11,498 nt of DNA. Origin: an uncultured Opitutia bacterium (GTDB lineage: Bacteria; Verrucomicrobiota; Verrucomicrobiia; Opitutales; UBA953). Numbering within the stretch: the first letter of the stretch is position 1; the number at the start of each line of letters is the position of its first letter. Both the position numbers and the translations under genes were made by a program. Below the pieces are notes generated by a model. The model saw nothing but the letters and a program-made list of their open reading frames with translations. It made no database searches and was not told where the DNA came from. Shown one piece after another: positions 6,881 through 11,498 of the stretch. The stretch is taken from NCBI GenBank assembly GCA_903829855.1, contig CAIKRN010000296.1, positions 1 to 11,498 on the forward strand, in the 5' to 3' direction.

Positions 6881-9091
6881 ATGCGACTAAGACTGACTCC
6901 GCTGCTGGTTCTTCTAGCTGCGTTCGTTTCCGCTCAGACCGGAAACTTCACCACCACGCAGTCCATGCAAAACGAGACGAGGGCCACCGCGGCCCTCCTC
7001 GAGAAGCTTCACATCAGCAAAAAGGAGATGTCGTCCATCGACATGAACTCCGTCGTGAAGACCTACTGTGAGAATCTCGACGGGGCTAAGATGTACTTCA
7101 CCGCCGAAGAGGTGGATGAGTTCGTGGCCCGCTACGGCAAGACCCTGGACCTGTATCTCCAGCGCGGCAACCTGACCCCAGCGTTTGAAATCTACACCCT
7201 CTTCAAAAAGAAGGTCGACCAGCGCACGGTCTCGAACCTGGCCGCCCTCGATCGGCCCATCGACCTAACCCAGCCCGGCACCTTCCCCGTCGAACGCAAG
7301 AAGGCCAACTGGCCCGAGAGCGCCGAAGCCGCCGACGCCCTCTGGGGCCGACGCCTCCGCCTCGATATGCTCTCGGAACTGCTCGGCGAAGATCGTACGG
7401 GTGCGAAAGCTAAAGCCCCCAAGGACCACTCACTCCCGGAAATCACGGCCGCCAAGACCGCCGAGGCCGTAGAACGTCTGAAAAAGCGCTACAGCAAGAG
7501 CCGCTCCTACCTCAACTACGACCAAAACGAGGTCGAAGAAATCTTCCTCAACTCTTACGCCAGCCAATACGACCCGCACTCAACCTTCTTCTCCCAGCAA
7601 TCCCTGGAAGAATTTGAAATCGCAATGCGCAACTCGCTCGTCGGCATTGGGGCGACACTCTCCGATGAAGACGGCCTCTGTGTCGTCAAAGATATCCTAC
7701 CTGGCGGCCCGCTCGACCTCTCGGGCCAAGTAAAATCCGGCGATAAGATCATCGCGGTTGGCCAAGGCGAGAAAGGTGAAATGGAAGACATCGTGGGCAT
7801 GCGCCTCAGCAAGGCTATCGGCCGCATCCGTGGGAAACAGAACACGACCGTCCGCCTCCTCGTCGACATGGCAGCCGGCGGCCGCAAGACGGTTTCCCTC
7901 AAGCGCGACCAAATCAAGCTCGTCGGCCAGATGGCCTCCGCCAAGGCCTTCGAAGTCCCCAATGGTAACGGCACTATCATGCTAGGCGTCATCGACCTCC
8001 CGGCTTTCTACGGCAAGAACCCCGATGGCTCTGGCTCCAGCCCCTCCGCCGATATCGAACAGCTAATCGGCAAACTTAAGAAACTCGGCATGAAGGCGTT
8101 GATTATGGATCTGCGTAAGAACGGCGGCGGCCTCCTCACTGAGGCGGTCGATATCTCCGGGCTCTTCATCCCGAAGGGCTCAGTCCTACAGGTTCGTGAC
8201 AGCCAAGGACGCTCCGAAGACTACCGTGATGAAGACGAGAAGGTCGCCTGGGATGGGCCGCTCATCGTACTGACTTCCAAACTCTCGGCCTCCGCTTCCG
8301 AAATCTTCGCTGGTGCCATGCACGACCATCGCCGCGCGATCATCGTCGGCGACGTCACCACCCACGGCAAAGGCTCGGTCCAGAATATCATCGAGCTGAG
8401 CCGCTTCGACCGCAATTTGAAGTCGGCCGTCAAGGTCACCATCCAGAAGTGGTACGCTCCCAGTGGCTCCTCCATCCAGCTTAAGGGCGTCCCGGCCGAT
8501 ATCGTCGTGCCTTCGGTCTACTCCGTGATGCCGGTGGCTGAAGCGGATCTCGATCGCCCCCTGCCCTGGGATTCCGTCACGCCAACGATGACCAAGCCCG
8601 ACGAAGGCGACTGGCTAAAGGCCAAGCTTTCTGACGGCCTGATTTCCTCGCTCGCCGCCGGCAGCGCCCGCCGTCAAGCGGAACTCCCCGAGTTCCTAAC
8701 GCTAAGTCGCACGATCGATTGGACGAAGAATCGCCAAGGGCGCAAAGAGGTCTCCCTTTCACTCGAACAGCGTCGGACCGAGCGCAAAGACGACCTCGAA
8801 TTCCGCGACCAGATTCGCCGCGAGCTATCCGACTACGCCAAAAAAGAATATAAAATCCGCGACGTGAAACTTGAAGCGGCCCTCGAACAAGAAAAGAAGG
8901 AAGGGCCTGACGCCCTCACGAAGAGCAAGAAGGCTAATCGGATGCGCGACCCCCTCGAAGATGATGATTGGCCGGAATATGATATCCAGCTGCACGAAGC
9001 CGTCCGGATCGCCGCAGATTGGTCCAACGTCTTGGCCTCTAGCCCAGTTGCTGGCGTTGCCGCCAAGGCGCCCGCCCCAGTCACCAAATAA
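6881..9091 (+). CDS. prc: Tail-specific S41 family protease Prc/Tsp
   Basis: The product has 736 residues with an N-terminal signal peptide (MRLRLTPLLVLLAAFVSAQ), so it works in the periplasm, where Prc-type enzymes degrade or trim proteins from their C-termini. A helical N-terminal domain (~28-240, ending in YDPHSTFFSQQ) precedes a PDZ domain (~250-335, with VGIGATL at 254-260 and GDKIIAVGQG at 287-296). The S41 core follows (~345-550): LRKNGGG at 411-417, the nucleophile motif SASASEIFAGAM at 469-480 with Ser473, Asp482, and THGKGSVQ at 494-501 with the general-base Lys497. The Lys/Glu-rich C-terminal domain (~570-715) matches the long extension of Prc rather than short CtpA enzymes. It lies 14 nt after the rhomboid gene and is followed 19 nt later by an intrinsic terminator, so it closes the protease operon. 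The short leader before the ATG is C/T-rich with no Shine-Dalgarno motif. Confidence 0.95.
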   Translation: MRLRLTPLLVLLAAFVSAQTGNFTTTQSMQNETRATAALLEKLHISKKEMSSIDMNSVVKTYCENLDGAKMYFTAEEVDEFVARYGKTLDLYLQRGNLTPAFEIYTLFKKKVDQRTVSNLAALDRPIDLTQPGTFPVERKKANWPESAEAADALWGRRLRLDMLSELLGEDRTGAKAKAPKDHSLPEITAAKTAEAVERLKKRYSKSRSYLNYDQNEVEEIFLNSYASQYDPHSTFFSQQSLEEFEIAMRNSLVGIGATLSDEDGLCVVKDILPGGPLDLSGQVKSGDKIIAVGQGEKGEMEDIVGMRLSKAIGRIRGKQNTTVRLLVDMAAGGRKTVSLKRDQIKLVGQMASAKAFEVPNGNGTIMLGVIDLPAFYGKNPDGSGSSPSADIEQLIGKLKKLGMKALIMDLRKNGGGLLTEAVDISGLFIPKGSVLQVRDSQGRSEDYRDEDEKVAWDGPLIVLTSKLSASASEIFAGAMHDHRRAIIVGDVTTHGKGSVQNIIELSRFDRNLKSAVKVTIQKWYAPSGSSIQLKGVPADIVVPSVYSVMPVAEADLDRPLPWDSVTPTMTKPDEGDWLKAKLSDGLISSLAAGSARRQAELPEFLTLSRTIDWTKNRQGRKEVSLSLEQRRTERKDDLEFRDQIRRELSDYAKKEYKIRDVKLEAALEQEKKEGPDALTKSKKANRMRDPLEDDDWPEYDIQLHEAVRIAADWSNVLASSPVAGVAAKAPAPVTK

Positions 9092-9110
9092 GGCCCGCCC
9101 CAGTCCGACC

Positions 9111-9137
9111 AAAACCCGCCGCCGAGGCGGGTTTTTT
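9111..9137 (+). terminator. Rho-independent terminator of the clpP-rhomboid-prc operon
   Basis: AAAACCCGCC (9111-9120) and GGCGGGTTTT (9126-9135) form a perfect 10-bp stem around the loop GCCGA. The stem is followed by T residues to make a run of six T. It begins 19 nt after the prc stop codon and is the clearest intrinsic terminator in the window. Confidence 0.93.
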
Positions 9138-9149
9138 GTGCCCGCGTCT

Positions 9150-9178
9150 TTGACTTGGCGAAACTGACCCCGTAGACA
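9150..9178 (+). promoter_or_regulatory. Candidate sigma70-like promoter for galM
   Basis: TTGACT at 9150-9155 matches the -35 consensus in five of six bases. It is followed after exactly 17 bp by TAGACA at 9173-9178, which matches the -10 hexamer in three of six. The site lies just after the prc terminator. Transcription would start near 9185, only a few bases before the galM ATG at 9189, so the message would be nearly leaderless. The -10 is weak, so this is tentative. Confidence 0.4.
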
Positions 9179-9188
9179 GTTTAAGCCT

Positions 9189-10334
9189 ATGCCGCTGCTC
9201 GAAGTTCTTCTCGCCGCCACGACCGTCGCTTGTACGGCACTAACCTGGCAACGTGGCCGCCGCGCCGGGCTTTTACTTCGCCAACTCCATGGCCGACTGG
9301 GCGATCAGCCCGTGCAAATCCATACGCTAAACAACGCACTCGGCATGGAAGTCTCGCTCAGCGAATACGGAGCAATGCTCACTTCCGTCCGCGTGCCAGA
9401 TATCCGCGGTGCCATCGGTGAAGTCACCCTTGGGCTCCGCACCTTCGAAGACTACGCCGCTGGCCATCCCTGCCTCGGCAGCACGGTCGGCCGCTACGCC
9501 AACCGCTTGGCCGCCGGCCAGCTCACCATCGATGGAAAAACGTTTTTGCTCGCCCAGAATAACAACGGCCAGCACCTCCACGGCGGACTCCGCGGCTTCG
9601 ACAAGCGCATCTGGAAATCCGAAGCGACCCGCACCGACGATGCCTCCATTGTCCGCTTCACCTACGTCAGCCCCGATGGCGAAGAAGGGTACCCAGGGGA
9701 GCTCACGGCCGTCGTCACCTACACCCTGCCGGATCACGCCAACGAACTGCAGATCGACTTCGCGGCCACCACCCAAGCCGCCACGACCTGTAACCTGACT
9801 AATCACGTCTTCTTCAATCTAGCCGGCGAAGGTAATGTCCTCGACCACCGCCTCACCCTTTCGGCCGATCAAATCATCCCCGTAAGTCCCGTGCTCATCC
9901 CGACGGGCACGTTGATGGACGTAACGGGTACGCCGTTTGATTTTCGCCAGCCGCACGCGCTCGGCGAGCGCATCGGCGCAACGCATGAGCAACTCTCCCG
10001 CGGGCATGGCTACGATCATTGCTATGTCCTCCGGGCTAATAAAACCCTGCAGGCTGCAGCATTCGTCACCGAGCCGACCTCTGGCCGCACCCTCGAAGTC
10101 CTCACCGATGCGCCGGGCCTCCAACTTTACACCGGCAATTTTCTCGATGGCACCAAGCAAGGTCGCTGGCCCAAGCCCTTCTCCTTTCGCCAAGGCTTCT
10201 GCCTCGAGCCCGGCCTCTTCCCGGATTCACCGAACCAGCCCGCGTTCCATCGCCTCGGCTACCCCAGCGGCATCCTGCGCCCCGGCGAACAGTATGCACA
10301 GCAGCTCATCTTCCGTTTCGGTGTAATGAGGTAG
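9189..10334 (+). CDS. galM: Aldose 1-epimerase (mutarotase) with N-terminal membrane anchor or signal
   Basis: The product has 381 residues, longer than the usual ~340-350. GalM interconverts alpha and beta anomers of aldoses such as glucose and galactose. The active-site pattern is complete: Arg102 in GRYANRL (101-107), His131 in NGQHLHGG (126-133), His206 in LTNHVFFNL (203-211), Asp276 in GYDHCYV (274-280) and the general-base Glu340 in GFCLEPGLFPDSP (336-348). The Glu context reads LEPGLFPD where LETQHFPD is common. The extra length is an N-terminal extension of about 32 residues: a hydrophobic segment (2-20) followed by QRGRR, best read as a signal anchor or signal peptide placing the enzyme in the envelope. 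There is no other ATG before codon 53, so the start at 9189 is favoured. It appears to be a single-gene transcript. The stop codon TAG coincides with the GTAG head of a REP-like hairpin. Confidence 0.93.
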   Translation: MPLLEVLLAATTVACTALTWQRGRRAGLLLRQLHGRLGDQPVQIHTLNNALGMEVSLSEYGAMLTSVRVPDIRGAIGEVTLGLRTFEDYAAGHPCLGSTVGRYANRLAAGQLTIDGKTFLLAQNNNGQHLHGGLRGFDKRIWKSEATRTDDASIVRFTYVSPDGEEGYPGELTAVVTYTLPDHANELQIDFAATTQAATTCNLTNHVFFNLAGEGNVLDHRLTLSADQIIPVSPVLIPTGTLMDVTGTPFDFRQPHALGERIGATHEQLSRGHGYDHCYVLRANKTLQAAAFVTEPTSGRTLEVLTDAPGLQLYTGNFLDGTKQGRWPKPFSFRQGFCLEPGLFPDSPNQPAFHRLGYPSGILRPGEQYAQQLIFRFGVMR

Positions 10335-10356
10335 GGACAGCACCACGTGCTGTCCT
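10331..10356 (+). repeat. REP-like hairpin A
   Basis: The head GTAGGG (10331-10336) is followed by an arm ACAGCAC (10337-10343), the triloop CAC and the arm GTGCTGT (10347-10353). With the flanking GG and CC the stem reaches 9 perfect base pairs (10335-10343 with 10347-10355). The TAG inside the GTAG head is the galM stop codon. A GTAG-type tetranucleotide beside an imperfect hairpin is the known layout of REP sequences linked to RAYT transposases. Confidence 0.7.
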
Positions 10357-10367
10357 AGTTCCCCTAG

Positions 10368-10391
10368 GTAGGGTCGGGACCGCGTCACGAC
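10368..10391 (+). repeat. REP-like hairpin B
   Basis: The head GTAGGG (10368-10373) is followed by the arm TCGGGAC (10374-10380), the triloop CGC and the arm GTCACGA (10384-10390). Six of seven positions pair. The geometry is identical to copy A, with the same AC-loop-GT closing pairs but an otherwise different stem sequence. Confidence 0.55.
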
Positions 10392-10420
10392 ATAGTTTGT
10401 CTCGATTCTTCATCCCGAGG

Positions 10421-10446
10421 GTGGGGCGCGACTGCGTCGCGTCCGT
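10421..10446 (+). repeat. REP-like hairpin C (left arm of the inverted pair)
   Basis: CGCGAC (10427-10432), the triloop TGC and GTCGCG (10436-10441) form a perfect 6-bp stem, plus a G-T wobble (10426 with 10442). The head is degenerate, reading GTGGGG, as if the A of GTAGGGG were lost. Bases 10423-10446 match the reverse complement of 10507-10530 (copy D) at 22 of 24 positions. The two differences form a swapped base pair. Confidence 0.68.
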
Positions 10447-10506
10447 TCGCAGCGCAAGATACGACGAGCCGGGCAAGATATCCGGCCGTATCACACCCTT
10501 CCGCCC

Positions 10507-10533
10507 ACGGACGCCACGCAGTGGCGCCCCTAC
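10507..10533 (-). repeat. REP-like hairpin D (right arm of the inverted pair)
   Basis: Read on the minus strand, this copy has the head GTAGGG (10533-10528), the arm GCGCCAC (10527-10521), the triloop TGC and the arm GTGGCGT (10517-10511), followed by CCG. It has the same geometry as copies A-C and is in opposite orientation to them. It is the closest sequence match to copy C. Confidence 0.7.
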
Positions 10534-10587
10534 CCAATACACCCGAGCCAATCATACGGGCTCCGGTTTCCCTATGAGTTCAAAACT

Positions 10588-10624
10588 GCCGCCACCTGCC
10601 ACCCGGGGCTGCCACCCGCCACCC
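10588..10624. repeat. Short GCCACC-type repeats
   Basis: The motif GCCACC occurs at 10591, 10598, 10611 and 10618, the last three as GCCACCC. The second and third copies are separated by CGGGGCT. It is an imperfect low-complexity tract just downstream of the symporter stop codon. No function is evident. Confidence 0.6.
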
Positions 10625-10637
10625 GAAGCTTGTCCGC

Positions 10638-11498
10638 TTACACCCGCTTCGCGTCTTCGCGCGCCTGTGACGCCGTACTATCCGCCCATAACTGCTGGGT
10701 GACCTTGAGGAGTACAGTGCCACTGACAAGCGTGACGGCGGTGAGCACCCAGGCCATGGTGAGTCGCTTAGGGTCGCCGGAAGCGTAGAGGAAATTACCA
10801 ATCGCGAAGAGCGAGCCCCAGATGAGGGCACATCCTGCGATCCAGCCGATGAAGGCCGAGCCGATGCGATTCTCCTGAGCGATTTCCGCGTCGCTGATGC
10901 CGGCTTCGGCGCGGATATCGGTCCAGCCCGGTCCCGCCGGCTTCACCTTCTGGCAGAAGGCGATGAGCGTCGCGCGGTCCGTCTGCGGGCCAACATACGC
11001 GGCGATGAGCCACGACAGCGTGGTGATGCCGACCTGGATGATGGTCGTGGTCGCGAAGTCCGCGTGCGGCATGAAGTAAGGCACGGCCACCGCGGTCACG
11101 AGCGACATCACCATAGCGACGACTTCGCACCAAGCGGACACGCGCCACCAGAACCAGCGGGCGAGATAAAGCAGGCCGGTGCCAGCACCGATGGAGAGCA
11201 GGATCTGGAACGCCTGCTGGGCCGACGACATCGTCAAGCTGAGCAGCGCGGCGACGACGTATAGCAACACGGTCGAGAGACGGCCGACGTTCACGTAATG
11301 CGCCTCGGTGGCGTCCTTCTTGATGAAGCGACGGTAGAAGTCGTGCACGAGATACGAAGAGCCCCAGTTGAGGTGCGTCAGAATCGTCGAAGAGTTCGCG
11401 GCGATGAGGCCGCCGATCATCAGGCCGACGAACCCGACGGGCAGGAACATGAGCATCGCCGGAAAAGCGGAGTCATGGCCGATAAGCTTAGGGTCCGC
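10638..11498 (-). CDS. Sodium:solute symporter family protein, N-terminal part beyond the right edge
   Basis: The frame is open from the right edge to a TAA at 10638-10640 and gives the last 286 residues of an SSS-family inner-membrane transporter that couples Na+ entry to uptake of a sugar or other organic solute. The visible part starts at DPKLIGHDSAFP. It is followed by a helix and the hallmark segment GLIAANSSTILTHLNWGSSY, whose Ser-Ser-Thr lies where SSS proteins bind Na+, and by HDFYRRF. About six more hydrophobic segments follow. A soluble insert containing KVKPAGPGWTDIRAEAGI lies between two of the later helices, a style I associate with Verrucomicrobia and Planctomycetes symporters. 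The substrate cannot be told from sequence, and the many sugar genes nearby make a sugar plausible. It is convergent with galM, so it belongs to a different transcript. Confidence 0.9.
   Translation of the reverse strand, partial: ADPKLIGHDSAFPAMLMFLPVGFVGLMIGGLIAANSSTILTHLNWGSSYLVHDFYRRFIKKDATEAHYVNVGRLSTVLLYVVAALLSLTMSSAQQAFQILLSIGAGTGLLYLARWFWWRVSAWCEVVAMVMSLVTAVAVPYFMPHADFATTTIIQVGITTLSWLIAAYVGPQTDRATLIAFCQKVKPAGPGWTDIRAEAGISDAEIAQENRIGSAFIGWIAGCALIWGSLFAIGNFLYASGDPKRLTMAWVLTAVTLVSGTVLLKVTQQLWADSTASQAREDAKRV

Larger units (their letters stand above)
10421..10533. repeat. 113-bp nested palindromic element (BIME-like inverted REP pair)
   Basis: Hairpins C and D point towards each other and delimit a nearly symmetric unit. 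Its middle holds a further hairpin: GATACG (10458-10463) with CGTATC (10487-10492), and inside it GCCGG (10468-10472) with CCGGC (10482-10486). A 4-nt bulge (ACGA) separates the two stems on one side, and the loop is 9 nt. The centre of the inner hairpin (10475) nearly matches the centre of the whole unit (10477). This resembles a BIME or small non-autonomous palindromic mobile unit. No transposase is in the window. Confidence 0.6.
10335..10637. other. Non-coding, repeat-rich gap between convergent galM and symporter genes
   Basis: About 300 bp lie between the 3' ends of two convergent genes. The stretch has no ORF with family support. It holds four REP-like hairpins, a central hairpin and a short GCCACC-type repeat, each listed separately. 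A further weak hairpin, GAGCC 10545-10549 with GGCTC 10559-10563, has no T-run on either strand. No clear T-tailed terminator serves galM or the symporter, so the REP-like hairpins may define the 3' ends of both messages. Confidence 0.8.

Noticed and set aside
10331..10533. CRISPR array
   Set aside because: The repeats are few, differ in sequence and orientation, have unequal spacing and form hairpins of the REP type, and no cas gene is present.
10545..10563. GAGCC/GGCTC hairpin as a terminator for galM or the symporter
   Set aside because: The stem is only 5 bp and no T-run follows on either strand.
10397..10702. Open frame of 101 codons on the plus strand across the repeat region
   Set aside because: It runs through the hairpins and into the 3' end of the symporter gene, is Pro/Arg-rich, and has no family resemblance.

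Overview
The window looks like chromosomal DNA from a high-GC member of the Verrucomicrobiota, probably near Opitutae. The basis is protein style: a PVC-type beta-propeller dehydrogenase-like protein next to a multi-CxxCH cytochrome c, a Tat-exported TIM-barrel sugar isomerase, a long-insert Na+/solute symporter and a Prc protease with a rhomboid. I could not run a search, so the lineage is inferred. No rRNA, tRNA, CRISPR array or transposase gene was seen.

Positions 1-5138 (minus strand) hold a tightly packed operon read from right to left: exported DJ-1/PfpI-like protein, Tat-exported sugar isomerase/epimerase-like protein, pentaheme c-type cytochrome, and a secreted beta-propeller dehydrogenase-like protein that runs off the left edge. 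The last two junctions are ATGA overlaps and the first gap is 5 nt. All four proteins carry export signals, which suggests a periplasmic unit for sugar conversion with electron transfer to hemes. The substrate is unknown.

Positions 5139-5321 are a divergent intergenic region with one imperfect inverted repeat. Positions 5322-9091 (plus strand) hold clpP, a rhomboid protease and a prc/tsp-type S41 protease, separated by 15 and 14 nt. This is a protease operon that covers cytoplasm, membrane and periplasm. It ends at a clear intrinsic terminator (9111-9137).

Positions 9189-10334 hold galM (aldose 1-epimerase) with an N-terminal hydrophobic anchor, preceded by a plausible sigma70-like promoter. 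Positions 10335-10637 are non-coding and hold the most unusual DNA in the window: four REP-like hairpins of shared geometry (GTAGGG-type head, 7-bp arms, YRC triloop) with stems that differ but keep pairing. Two of them face each other around a central hairpin to make a 113-bp nested palindrome. A short GCCACC-type repeat follows.

Positions 10638-11498 (minus strand) hold the C-terminal 286 residues of a sodium:solute symporter that continues past the right edge. Sugar handling (galM, isomerase, dehydrogenase, symporter) is a theme on both flanks of the protease operon, but the parts are not one transcript.
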